Assembly (NCBI RefSeq): GCF_051900535.1
Contig: NZ_JBHZGI010000001.1
Span: forward strand, 1,212,462-1,276,461
From: Frateuria_A sp051900535
Lineage (GTDB): Bacteria; Pseudomonadota; Gammaproteobacteria; Xanthomonadales; Rhodanobacteraceae
Direction of reading: 5' to 3'
Length of the DNA: 64,000 bases
In this document: positions 1 through 8,690 of the stretch, one piece after another
Numbering within the stretch: position 1 is the first letter of the stretch
Layout of the letters: each line of letters opens with the position of its first letter
Translations under genes and position numbers: made by a program
The notes under the pieces: model-generated
Told to the model about the DNA's origin: nothing
Databases searched by the model: none
The model's input: only the letters and a program-made list of their open reading frames with translations

Positions 1-297
1 TCCTAAGCTGGGCCCGGCGGATCCAATGGTGATACCGGGTCGCAAGAGGGCTCTAGCGCTGTGCCCACGCGGCGGCGCTAGAAGGTCGCGCTCTCGGCGG
101 GCCCCGTCCGTTCGAGTGCCGTCCCAGAGACTGGAGAGCTCAGGACTCGGCATCTAGGTTTCAGCCAAGGGCGGGTGCGCACGGCTAGCATCCATTGCGC
201 GACCCCTTGCGTGCCGATGGGAACGCGGCGCGCCACGCTTCAAGATGGGCGGGACCCAAGAGTGACCACGAGCAAGTTCGGCGAAGCAGCAAACGCC

Positions 298-867
298 ATG
301 CGCGGTCCATTAGGACCCGCGATGCATGATTGGTCTGTCCAGATGGCGGCAGTGGCGTATCGGCGCGACCATGACAGCTTCATGCTCATTTACGACTATT
401 TCGCGCCGCGCGTACGTCGTTATCTGCTGAACCACGACGCGGGAAGCGCTTTGGCTGAAGAGCTGACACAGGAGGCGCTGTTGCGCGTGTGGCAGCGCGC
501 ACACCAATACGACCCCAACCGAAGCAATGTGGGAACGTGGCTATTTCGCATAGCCCGTAACCTACATCTGGATAGAGTGCGGAAGGAGCCTGGCTGGTGC
601 GCGACCCAGGTATATCTTGAGGACCTGGACGACGCAGCTGGTGATCGGCGGTCTACCCAAACCGAGCTATACGCAGACGAGGCCATCATTCATCAAGCTA
701 TCGAACAGTTGCCACGTATCCAGGCGCGCGTGATTCACATGTCCTACTTCGAGGCCAAGAGCCAGCAAGCGATTGCCCGGGAACTGGGCATGCCATTGGG
801 AACGGTCAAGTCCCACTTGCGCCGCGCGTTCCTCAAGTTGCAAGCCGAACTGACAAGGAAGCCATGA
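298..867 (+). CDS. rpoE: ECF RNA polymerase sigma factor, ChrR-partnered (ECF11/RpoE-like)
   Basis: A group-4 sigma factor of about 189 residues. Region 2 runs through 'FMLIYDYFAPRVRRYLL', 'AEELTQEALLRVWQRA' and 'NVGTWLFRIARNLHLDRVR'. Region 4 ends with the helix-turn-helix 'SQQAIARELGMPLGTVKSHL'. The open frame extends upstream to a GTG at 175, but homology to sigma region 2 begins only after the ATG at 298 (another ATG lies at 322), so 298 is preferred. The stop overlaps the start of the ChrR-type anti-sigma factor (ATGA at 864-867), so the two are translationally coupled. Known for the family: RpoE/ChrR pairs respond to singlet oxygen, and in Rhodobacter sphaeroides they activate a photolyase gene. 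A photolyase relic lies 5 kb downstream here. The symbol is by analogy. Confidence 0.85.
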   Translation: MRGPLGPAMHDWSVQMAAVAYRRDHDSFMLIYDYFAPRVRRYLLNHDAGSALAEELTQEALLRVWQRAHQYDPNRSNVGTWLFRIARNLHLDRVRKEPGWCATQVYLEDLDDAAGDRRSTQTELYADEAIIHQAIEQLPRIQARVIHMSYFEAKSQQAIARELGMPLGTVKSHLRRAFLKLQAELTRKP

Positions 868-1514
868 GCCCCCGACACCACTTGAGTGAAGCCACGCTGC
901 TGAGTCATGCGGCCGGAGCGCTTCCTGCCGCACTGGCGATTGTCGCGGCAACGCACCTGAGTTTTTGTGGGGCATGCCGCCGTCAGTTGCGCTTGGCTGA
1001 ACGCATCGGCGGTGGACTCATGGCGCTCCAGCATGAGGCCACGCCCCCAGGTGCACGCGAAGCCATGCTGGCGCGGCTCGATGCATCGCCTGACCTCGAA
1101 CCTGCCATTCAATCCAACGACGTGGCCATCCATGCCAACACGTTGCCGGCGCCATTGCACCCGTACTTCGGTCGCTCGTTGGACCGATTGGCTTGGCGTT
1201 GGATGGGCCCGGGGATGCGATGGGTCCGCACCCGGGTGGGTGAGGGCATGGTGCTCATGCTGCGTATTGCACCGGGCAAGGGCCTGCCGAAGCATGGCCA
1301 TCGAGGCGGCGAACTCACCTGTGTGTTGCAAGGCGCTTATGAGGACGAATTTGGCCTTTTTTCCCCTGGCGACGTGGCGGATCTGGACAGTCATGACTGG
1401 CACCGGCCGCTCATGGCGTCAAACGTTCCCTGCATCTGCGTCGTCGGACTGGATGGAGGCCTGACCTACGAGGGATGGTTCCCAAGAGTATTGCAGCCTC
1501 TGCTAAAGCTCTGA
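864..1514 (+). CDS. chrR: ChrR-type zinc anti-sigma factor with C-terminal cupin domain
   Basis: 216 residues. The N-terminal zinc anti-sigma domain has His6, His31, Cys35 and Cys38 ('ATHLSFCGACRRQ'), the same spacing as the zinc ligands of Rhodobacter ChrR. The C-terminal half is a cupin: 'LRIAPGKGLPKHGHRGGELT' gives the H-x-H...E ligand pattern, and 'SHDWHRP' supplies a further histidine. Established for the family: the first domain holds the cognate sigma factor inactive and the cupin is needed for release under singlet oxygen. It overlaps the sigma gene by 4 bp. Nothing looks broken. The identity of the activating signal here is inferred from the family. Confidence 0.85.
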   Translation: MSPRHHLSEATLLSHAAGALPAALAIVAATHLSFCGACRRQLRLAERIGGGLMALQHEATPPGAREAMLARLDASPDLEPAIQSNDVAIHANTLPAPLHPYFGRSLDRLAWRWMGPGMRWVRTRVGEGMVLMLRIAPGKGLPKHGHRGGELTCVLQGAYEDEFGLFSPGDVADLDSHDWHRPLMASNVPCICVVGLDGGLTYEGWFPRVLQPLLKL

Positions 1515-1614
1515 CCCATGGCCTCGCAAGTGCTCTCTGACATAGGGCAGTTCGCACGTAGGTCGCTGGCTGTGGCCGCGGCCTGGCTTGGACTAGCGTT
1601 ACAGAGCTATCCGC

Positions 1615-2868
1615 TCAACTTGGAAGCAAAGTGCCGAAGCCGGGGATCACCAGATCGAAGGCACGTTGCACCAGCCATAGCGCGGCCACCAAGCCGATGA
1701 GCAACGAGCCAACGCGCAGCACGCCGATGCGGTAGAAGCGTGTGCGCCTCAGCAAGTACGCCAGCGGCAGGAAGGCAAGCACAATCGACTCCTGGCCAAT
1801 CTCCACGCCAACATTGAAGCCGCCCAACGAGGCGGCCATTGCCGCGGGCGGCAGCTGCAGCCCGGTGAGCGCGCTCGCGAAACCCAAACCGTGGACGAAG
1901 CCGAAAGCGAAGGCGATCAGCCAGGTGCGCTGGCGCACGATCGGATAAAGGTTGTTGAGTGCGGCTACCAACACCGACAGCGCGATGCCCGATTCGACCA
2001 GCCGGCTGGGCAGCGAGACGATGTTGAGTACTGCCAGCGACAGCGTCACCGAGTGGGAAACCGTGAATGCCGAGACGATCTTGAGCACGTCCAGGAATAC
2101 CGGCCAGAGGCCCGATGCCGCTTCCCAGCGGTAATGCGGTGGTTGGCCGGCCAGTGCCATCAGCGTGCCGCTACCCTCGGCGACCACCGCCCCTTTGCCC
2201 CAGCCATCGTCCATGCGGCGGCGAACCAGCACCGCCGGCAGCAGCAACGACAGCAGGAACAGGATGTGATCCAGACCAGTCCAGATGTGCCACACGCCGT
2301 CGGTGACGAAGCTGGTGAATTCGCTCCAGCGATCGGGAGTGCGCAGGTTGAGCGTGGCGGTCGGCCGGTCGGGGCCGAGAACGGCACCAGCGGTCCGCTC
2401 GCCGGCATAAAAGGTGACGATGCCCCGATGATAGGGGTCGAGGTCGGCCATCAGGCGGTAGATCACGCCCAGCGTGCTCGGAATGTTCTTGTCGCACAGC
2501 GCGTCGAAGCGCAGCACCGCGTAGGCCCCATCGGTGTGCTCGTCGATCAGTTGCGCGGTGGGCGTGAGATCGCACTGCAAGCCGTCGCCGGTGATCGCCA
2601 GCCGCTGCAGGGCGTAACGTTCGATCGCCGTGCGCCGCGACTGCACCTCGCCCCAGGTAATGGCACCGTTGTGATCGCCATCCAGGCCGATGGCGAAGTC
2701 CAGGTCGCGCAGCGCAATATCCCATTGCCCGTGGAGCACGTGGTCGTTGGCGCGGTCGGTGCGCAGGCTGAGGTAGGCGTCGCTTTCCTTGTGCGCGAAC
2801 GCCACCGACGGCAGCCAGGCAAAGGCGAAGGCGAGCACGAGCACGAGCAGTACCAGGCGGGCATTCAT
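1615..2868 (-). CDS. HupE/UreJ-family membrane protein with EF-hand-like loop
   Basis: 417 residues, last gene of a three-gene minus-strand operon. It starts with a signal peptide ending 'VAFAHKES'. A periplasmic part of about 190 residues contains 'LDGDHNGAITWGEV', which matches an EF-hand calcium loop (DxDxNGxIxxxE). Then follow six or so membrane helices with the histidine-containing segments 'HIWTGLDHILFLL', 'AFTVSHSVTLSL' and 'FAFGFVHGLGFAS', typical of the HupE/UreJ_2 family. Its start overlaps the TPR gene's stop by 4 bp (ATGA). Relatives are annotated as putative metal (nickel or cobalt) transport or accessory membrane proteins, but no function is proven for this subtype. No urease or hydrogenase gene is nearby, so a nickel role is only one option. 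Confidence 0.75.
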   Translation of the reverse strand: MNARLVLLVLVLAFAFAWLPSVAFAHKESDAYLSLRTDRANDHVLHGQWDIALRDLDFAIGLDGDHNGAITWGEVQSRRTAIERYALQRLAITGDGLQCDLTPTAQLIDEHTDGAYAVLRFDALCDKNIPSTLGVIYRLMADLDPYHRGIVTFYAGERTAGAVLGPDRPTATLNLRTPDRWSEFTSFVTDGVWHIWTGLDHILFLLSLLLPAVLVRRRMDDGWGKGAVVAEGSGTLMALAGQPPHYRWEAASGLWPVFLDVLKIVSAFTVSHSVTLSLAVLNIVSLPSRLVESGIALSVLVAALNNLYPIVRQRTWLIAFAFGFVHGLGFASALTGLQLPPAAMAASLGGFNVGVEIGQESIVLAFLPLAYLLRRTRFYRIGVLRVGSLLIGLVAALWLVQRAFDLVIPGFGTLLPS

Positions 2869-4154
2869 GGCTTGGCTCTGGGCGCGGCCTGCGCCATCGC
2901 GTCGCTGCGTAGACGCGCGACCAGCCGGTCGATCGACGGATCGCTCAGGTGGGTGCGCTGGACGAAGTCGAGCGCCGGCTGTGCCGCGGCCGGCTGGTCG
3001 GCAGCCAGCGCTGCCTCCAGGTAGATCCGCACGTCCTGCGGCGCACGCTGCACGGTCCAGTTCTGTTGAGCCAGTGCCAGGGCGCGTGGGGCGTCGTGCT
3101 GCACGTGCAGCGCGAAGCCGGCCTGTTCGCGCTGGAACACGTGACTGCCGCGCGCATCCATCGCGGCGAAGCGCGCCGCCATGGCGGCGGCGTCAGCCTT
3201 GGCCTGCGGCAGGCCGAGTGCGGTCTCGGCGTAAACCTGGCGCAGGAACGAGGTGTCCGACGCCGAGTCGCCCTGCAGCAGCGCGAGGACGTCGCGCGGG
3301 CGCTGTTCGTCCAACAGGAAGTCGGCATAGTCGGCGAGCAGGAAGTTGTCGCCCGGGGTCCACTGCAAGGCTTGCTTGAAGTGCTGCTCGGCCAGCGCGG
3401 CCCTGTCCAGGCGCATCGCGGTATCGGCCATCAGTCCCTCGATCCACGCGCGGATTTCCGGTGGCGCCTTTGGACCGGGATCTTCCACCAGGCCGAGGAG
3501 CGCATAGGCCTGCGGGGCACGACCGGTCAGCATGCGCAGCGAGGCGGTGCAGATCATGCCCATGAAATCACCGCCAGTGTTGGCCAGCTTTACGCAGGCG
3601 CGGTTGGCCTCATCCATGTCGCCCTGCACCATCGCCACGGTGGCCAGCGTCAGCCAGGCCTGGGCGTTGTTGGGTTCGCGCGCGAGGATCGTGGTCAGTT
3701 CCTGCCGCGACGCCTTGAAGAAATGCCGGCTCTGCTGCACGGTCGCATGCACCAAGGCGACGGGGATCGGCGGCAACGGTCGCCGCATCCAGGGATCGAT
3801 CACAGCCATCGCGCGGCCGAGGAAGCGCGCATCGCCGGTGCTGCGCGCGTAGTCGACGTAGGCCTGCGCCAGCGTCACGGCACGCTTGGCATCGTGCGGA
3901 TGCCGTTGCAGGTCTAGGCGCAGTTGCTCGAAGCGGCGCACGCGCGGATCGGTGGTCGGCGGCACCTGCTGCAGCACTACGTCAGGGCTGGCCGGAATGT
4001 AGGGGGCGCGGGTCTGCGCGGCACATAGCGCCGGCAGCCACGCCAGGATCAGGAACAGCCACGGCACGCCCCCTAAGCGGCGACATGCCATGGCAAACCC
4101 GCCCGCAGTCAGGTGCCGCGCAAGCGACCGACCAGCGGGCGGGTGCGTGGCCAT
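2865..4154 (-). CDS. Tetratricopeptide-repeat protein, exported
   Basis: 429 residues of mostly helical repeat sequence: 'AVTLAQAYVDYARSTGD', 'AQAWLTLATVAMVQGDMDEA' and 'AEQHFKQALQWTPGDNFLLA' have TPR-like spacing of A, G, Y and P. The start at 4154 is translationally coupled to DUF4331 (TGATG, one base shared). An internal ATG at 4091 would place a clean signal peptide ('WLFLILAWLPALCAAQT') at the very N-terminus, so either start is possible. The protein is probably periplasmic and acts as a scaffold between the secreted DUF4331 protein and the HupE-like membrane protein. That role is inferred only from operon structure and fold. Confidence 0.7.
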   Translation of the reverse strand: MATHPPAGRSLARHLTAGGFAMACRRLGGVPWLFLILAWLPALCAAQTRAPYIPASPDVVLQQVPPTTDPRVRRFEQLRLDLQRHPHDAKRAVTLAQAYVDYARSTGDARFLGRAMAVIDPWMRRPLPPIPVALVHATVQQSRHFFKASRQELTTILAREPNNAQAWLTLATVAMVQGDMDEANRACVKLANTGGDFMGMICTASLRMLTGRAPQAYALLGLVEDPGPKAPPEIRAWIEGLMADTAMRLDRAALAEQHFKQALQWTPGDNFLLADYADFLLDEQRPRDVLALLQGDSASDTSFLRQVYAETALGLPQAKADAAAMAARFAAMDARGSHVFQREQAGFALHVQHDAPRALALAQQNWTVQRAPQDVRIYLEAALAADQPAAAQPALDFVQRTHLSDPSIDRLVARLRSDAMAQAAPRAKP

Positions 4155-5659
4155 CAGTTCGGGTCCACGCCATTGCTGCCATTGGGCGAACCGGGCAGCG
4201 GCGGCATCAGGTACGGGAAGTGATCGAGATAGGTATCAGCGGCGTTCTCGTCACCGGTGACGACCTCAGTCGCCGCGGTCGCTCCCGGCGAGCGGGCGCC
4301 ATCGGTGAAGGGCGCTCCGTTGTTGGGATCGGCGGTCTGCGCGCCGCAGTTGCCAGCGACGCCGCACAGCGCGCCCTCGGCCACGCGCAGTTCGATATCG
4401 ACCACGTCGTCATACGGCCGTCGGCCGTTCGGGAAACCGGCCAGGTCGCCGCCCAGCACGCCCAGGTCGTTCTGACTCTGCGGCGGGGTCGCCGGGATCG
4501 AGGTGTTGAGCCGCTGCATCTCCGAAGGGGTGACGTGGGCCGGTTTGTTGAGTCCCGGCACGCCGGTCAGGAACACCGTGACCAGGTCGTTGCGCGGCGT
4601 GTGCGGGATGGCCGTGCTGAACAACGCGTTGAGGATGACCGGCAGCGACGGCTTGGTGACGTAAGTCAAGAACTGCGCATCGTTGCACGGCACGCTGTTG
4701 TTGAACTTGTCCTTGTCCTTCAGGCCGATCACCAGCTCGTTGACCAGTGGCATCCCCAGGCGCGAGACCTGCGTGAGGTGCGAATGCGCCGAGCCACTGT
4801 CGCCTTCACCGTGCGGGTTGATGACCCGCGTCTGCGGAATGCTGGCGGTGGTCCAGCCGCCGATGATGTGGTTGCTGCTTGAGCGTTCCAGGCAGGTCGA
4901 CGGCATTTCCAGCGCCAGCGTGGTCACGTTCTTGCCCGTGAGCGGATTGCGCGCGCCATCGCGCGGCCCCAGCGGGTTGGTGTTGACGAGGTCGAATACC
5001 TCGCCCACGTTGACCACAAAACCTTCCTTGCGCTGCCCCACGAACACGCGTCCGGGCATCGAGCAGCCCGGGACCACCACGTTGTAGACGTAGCTGTCCG
5101 CGTAGCCCTGATAGTCGGCGATCGACTTGTTGCCGATGTTGTCCACCGGCTGGGTGAACATCGGCGCGCTGCCGGCGTTGTTGACCACCGGTTCGAACTT
5201 GCCATGGCCCTTGCGCACCGACACGGTGTAGCTGTCGATGCGGTTGAGTTTGCTCTGGTCGGCGGCCGATACCGGGCCGAGGTTGAGCAGCGGTACGGAC
5301 GTGTAGGTTCCGGTCCCGCCGTACACCTTCAGATCCTTGTACTGGTGCTGGAACTGGAAGCGAAAGGTCAGATCGGGTTTGCCATCGCCGTTGTTGTCGA
5401 CGTTGATGTCGTAGGCGGCCTGGTCGCTGAGCGGGAAGAAGTTCGGCCCGCCGGTCGGGTCCTGCAGTGGGTTGTAGTTGGCCAACAGGGTCACGTAGCC
5501 GGAGCGCTGCGGCTCGTAGCTCATGAACATGTAGAAATCGCTGGCGTCGACCTGCGGCATCGTGCTGATGAACGGTGCCTCGCGGTGGCTGGAAGCCAGC
5601 GCGGCGGCAGGAACGATCAGCCCGAGACTCAGGCACAGGCACAGGGGTTTGAGTTTCAT
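4154..5659 (-). CDS. DUF4331-family exported protein
   Basis: 501 residues, first gene of the DUF4331-TPR-HupE operon. It has a signal peptide ('CLSLGLIVPAAALA') followed at once by the family hallmark 'SSHREAPFISTMPQVDASDF'. A 'DINVDNNGDGKPDLTFRF' stretch is rich in Asp/Asn/Gly, like a calcium-binding loop. The RBS region 'AGGTGACACCTT' precedes the ATG. The biochemical function of DUF4331 is unknown. The conserved 'SHREAP' segment after the signal cleavage site could be a metal ligand site. The operon faces away from the ECF/ChrR pair and diverges from the photolyase relic across a 370-bp gap. Confidence 0.75.
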   Translation of the reverse strand: MKLKPLCLCLSLGLIVPAAALASSHREAPFISTMPQVDASDFYMFMSYEPQRSGYVTLLANYNPLQDPTGGPNFFPLSDQAAYDINVDNNGDGKPDLTFRFQFQHQYKDLKVYGGTGTYTSVPLLNLGPVSAADQSKLNRIDSYTVSVRKGHGKFEPVVNNAGSAPMFTQPVDNIGNKSIADYQGYADSYVYNVVVPGCSMPGRVFVGQRKEGFVVNVGEVFDLVNTNPLGPRDGARNPLTGKNVTTLALEMPSTCLERSSSNHIIGGWTTASIPQTRVINPHGEGDSGSAHSHLTQVSRLGMPLVNELVIGLKDKDKFNNSVPCNDAQFLTYVTKPSLPVILNALFSTAIPHTPRNDLVTVFLTGVPGLNKPAHVTPSEMQRLNTSIPATPPQSQNDLGVLGGDLAGFPNGRRPYDDVVDIELRVAEGALCGVAGNCGAQTADPNNGAPFTDGARSPGATAATEVVTGDENAADTYLDHFPYLMPPLPGSPNGSNGVDPN

Positions 5660-6029
5660 AAGGTGTCACCTCATCGCATCGGTGCGGAAAAGCCGTGTTT
5701 CATGCAGGCGTTGCGCCCGCGATCACGGCACGTGGCTGCCGTGCAGCCCCATGAATTCCTTGCATCCACCAGAACGCGATGCTTCGACGTGGATGGCCCC
5801 GCCACCACACTTCGCCCGATAGCCCCCTCGCAACCCTCGGCTTCCTGCACAAGGTGAAAGAGGTACGCGCACGGGAATGATCGGGATGCACGCCGGTACG
5901 GCCGAGTTAAGCCGTAGTTCACCAGCGTGAGGAGGGCTTCACGACCGTCACCACCACGAGGCCTCATCGAGAACGCTCGCTCGTGCGTATGTCGAAGCCT
6001 ACCTTCGATGCTTTTAGGCGCGAATACCC
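5660..6029. other. Divergent intergenic region between DUF4331 operon and photolyase relic
   Basis: 370 bases carrying the 5' ends of two divergent units. Short open frames here overlap on both strands without a convincing RBS or family resemblance. No clear sigma-70 promoter, operator or hairpin was recognised. If the neighbouring ECF sigma controls either unit, its promoter should lie here, but no confident match was found. Confidence 0.4.
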
Positions 6030-7023
6030 ATGAGCACGGCCTTGGTACTTCTGCGGCGCGACTTGCGACTGGCCGACCATGCTGCCCTTCTGGCTGCCTG
6101 CCAGGGGCATGAGCAAGTCCTGCCGGTTTACGTACACCAGCCACGCGATGGGCTGCCTTGGACGCCCGGTGCAGCCAGCCGCTGGTGGCTTCATCACAGC
6201 CTGGAGGCACTGGACCGCCAGTTGGGTGCTCAGGATGGACGGCTCCACCTGGCGATGGGCGAGTGCCTGCCTACTTTGCTGCGGCTTGCCAGAACGTGCG
6301 GCGCCCGCACGGTCTACTGGACCCGCCGCTATGAGCCGGCGGCCCGCGCTGAGGATATGCAGCTGGAGGCCGCCCTGCGCGCGGACGGGATCACCGTCGA
6401 AAGCCATCCAGGCAACCTGTGGTGTGAACCATGGCAAATCGCCACCGCGCCGGATGCCCCTTACCGCGTGTCCACCCCCCTACTGACGCAAGCTGCGCCC
6501 GCAGTTGCAGCCACACCCACCGCTGCCCGCGGCCCGCGCGAAGGCCTGGGTTTGCCTGGCCGGCAGCGTGCCGGTGCACGCGTTCGGTCTGCTGCCGGCC
6601 AAGCCGTGGACCGGTGGCCTGGCCGACACCTGGCGACCGGGCGAAGCCGGCGCACAGGAAGAACTCGAGCTGTTCGTCGACGACGCCTTGGGCGACTACG
6701 CCCGCGGCCGCGATCTGCCGGCACGGCACGGTACATCGCGTCTTTCGCCGCACCTGCATTTCGGCGAGATCACTCCGCGGCAGATCCTCCACGTGATCAC
6801 GGAGTGCATCGCCCGAATGCATTCCGACTGTCGCCCGGACCCGGAGCCTTATCTGCGTGAGCTCGGCTGGCGCGAGTTCGCCCATCACCTGCTTTACCAC
6901 TTTCCGCACACGCCCGAGGCACCGTTCGACCGGCGCTTCGATCGCTTCGGCTGGTGCGAGGACGGATCCGCGTGGCCCGCTGGCAGCAGGGACGCACCGG
7001 TGTGCCACTGGTCGATGCCGGCA
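6030..7023 (+). pseudogene. phr: Deoxyribodipyrimidine photolyase, frameshifted and C-terminally deleted
   Basis: A DNA photolyase in pieces. The first frame (ATG 6030) has the antenna-type alpha/beta domain ('RRDLRLADHAALLAACQGHE', 'PGAASRWWLHHSLEALDRQL', 'TVYWTRRYEP', 'NLWCEPWQIAT') up to 'PYRVSTP'. At a run of six C (6475-6480) the family sequence continues in the +1 frame ('RKLRPQLQPHPPLPAARAKA', 'LHFGEITPRQILH', 'YLRELGWREFAHHLLYHFPH'), implying one inserted C. In that frame codon 6484-6486 is TGA where the family has Trp. A second frame change near 6963-6970 returns to the first frame for 'ARWQQGRTGVPLVDAGM'. There the gene stops resembling photolyase and the rest of the FAD domain is missing. 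Three lesions plus a truncation make sequencing error an unlikely sole cause. Confidence 0.85.
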
Positions 7024-8123
7024 TGGTGCTTGATCAACTGGCGGCCGACTACGAATTTGAGCAGGCGGGGCAGGAGCTCACACGCGCCCGCCAGCTCAGT
7101 AAGAGCCTTGTGACCGCCGAACGGGCGGCGGCGTGCGAATACGCAGAGGCGCGCCGCCGTTCGATAGCTCTTCGGTTCGTCCTGGACGCCTTCAACGGCA
7201 AGGTCGACAGCATCCTGACACGGGTCAAGAGCGACAACGTAGGCACACTGGAGCAGCAAATTCGCGATGCTTTCGGTTTCGTCAACGAGCACGGAACCGC
7301 GTTCCGGAATGCGGCAATAACGCCTGCCTACTTGGATGCCCGCCTGAGCGAGCTCAAATGGGCCTCTGCGGTCATCGTGCTCAGGGATCGCGACAAGGAA
7401 GAGCAGCGGCGGGCCCCCGAGCATATCCGTGAGGAGGAGCGCGCCAGGCGCGAGATCGAGCGTGCGCTACGGGATGCCGCGAAGGAAGAGGAAACCCTGC
7501 AGCGCGCCACGGAGAAGGCGCGGCGACAGGTTGAGGCGGCAAACGCTGACGAGAGGGCGGCGCTCGAGGCCCAGCTTGAGGCCCTGCAGAGCAAGTTGGC
7601 CGAGGCTGAGGCGCGCAATCAGCGAGCTCTATCGATGGCGCAGCAGACCAACGCTGGGCACGTGTACGTCATCTCCAACGTCGGGTCGTTTGGCGAGAAC
7701 GTCCTGAAGGTCGGCATGACGCGGCGGCTGGAACCGCACGACCGCATCCGCGAGCTAGGGGACGCGAGCGTTCCATTCGGTTTCGACGTCCACGCGATGA
7801 TTTGGTCGGAAGACGCCCCAGCGCTTGAGCACGCGTTGCACAAGTAATTCGTCAAGGCTCAAGTAAACAAGGTCAACCCCCGCAAGGAGTTCTTTCGGAT
7901 CCCTCTGGGCGATGTTCGCGCGTGCGTCGAGCACATGGGCCTTAAGGCGATCTGGACTCTCAAGGCCGAAGCGGCACAGTTCCGCGAGACCTTGGCAATC
8001 GAATTAGCTTTGGCCAAGAATTCACCGCAGGCTGTCGACTGGTTGAGAACCCAGCTGGCGTGGGAGACCCACAACAGCGAACAGGACAACGAAGAGGAGG
8101 CTGTTAGCTTGGCTGCGGACTGA
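7024..8123 (+). pseudogene. DUF4041 + GIY-YIG (T5orf172/Mug113) nuclease relic, SNIPE-like
   Basis: Downstream of the photolyase break the frame runs into a DUF4041-like segment ('TLEQQIRDAFGFVNEHGTAF', 'LDARLSELKWASAVIVLRD'), then a charged coiled coil of about 75 residues. A GIY-YIG domain of the T5orf172/Mug113 type follows: 'GHVYVISNVGSFGENVLKVG', 'DRIREL', 'APALEHALHK'. A TAA stop at 7845-7847 interrupts it. In the same frame the family sequence resumes with 'FVKAQVNKVNPRKEFFRIPL' and ends at 8123, so this is a nonsense mutation near the catalytic glutamate. No native start or N-terminal membrane segment is present. Known: DUF4041-Mug113 proteins include SNIPE, a membrane-anchored nuclease that blocks phage DNA entry. 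The assignment is by motif reading only. Confidence 0.7.
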
Positions 8124-8574
8124 CCGGCCCGCCTCGACCTCAACGCTGACCCGCGCTCTCGTCAGGAGCAGGTGCGCCAATTCCCTGTGCGAGGTGGTAC
8201 TCCAACGGAGAAAGGCTGCGCTCGAGGGACTTGTGACGTGCGGTGAGGTCTGCTTCGGGTCGGAAGCGGACAAGCGATCTACGAACGGGATGCGGCGTAC
8301 CCCGCAGGCTGCCTAAAAGGTGCTCCCCGGCGAGAACAAGCCCGATGGACCAAGCAATTCATTTTCATCCGAAGAGATCGTGCGTCGTTCCGGTGGCCGC
8401 GATGGGTCGAGGCTGACCCGCAGGCTCCCGCAGCTCTCACTGCGCTGCCGATGGCGTTCCCCGCTGCGGTGCCCGCCTCGGACGCCTCCGGAACATCGCC
8501 CCAGGCAAGGTCCCACGGCAGGCCAGGCGGATTACTGCAATGCGGCATGCATGCCTTGCCGGCCGATGCTACCT
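8124..8574. other. Gene-free spacer downstream of the nuclease relic
   Basis: About 450 bases with no gene I can support. Overlapping frames occur on both strands (for example 8320-8691 +), but they lack family resemblance and RBS. No terminator with a T-run, repeat or RNA gene was recognised. The base composition is slightly less GC-rich than in the mannosidase genes, in keeping with remnant DNA. Confidence 0.4.
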
Positions 8575-8600
8575 TGCCATATAGATCGATCTAAATGGCA
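8575..8600. promoter_or_regulatory. 26-bp near-perfect palindrome, putative operator of the cutC-mannosidase cluster
   Basis: The two half-sites TGCCATATAGATC and GATCTAAATGGCA form an inverted repeat centred between 8587 and 8588. One of 13 base pairs is mismatched (8581/8594). The core TAGATCGATCTAAAT is also found at 38103-38117 upstream of the TonB-dependent receptor. The even-length palindrome with a central CG is typical of LacI- or GntR-type sites. It ends 91 bp before the cutC start at 8691. No cognate regulator is in the window. Confidence 0.6.
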
Positions 8601-8690
8601 GACCATCGTGGGCCATCCGCACCTGTCTCCAAGCGCATCCGCTTGCGCCACGCGCGTTGCGACCACCGTCGTTCGCGGGGCGGTGCCCTG

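Noticed and set aside
30..59. TGATAC-N18-TAGCGC as a possible autoregulated ECF promoter before the sigma gene
   Set aside because: It has the spacing of RpoE/ChrR-type promoters, but the -10 part is poor and no matching site was found before the DUF4331 operon or photolyase.
1518..1700. 60-codon plus-strand frame after the chrR gene
   Set aside because: It overlaps the 3' end of the converging HupE gene and has no family resemblance.
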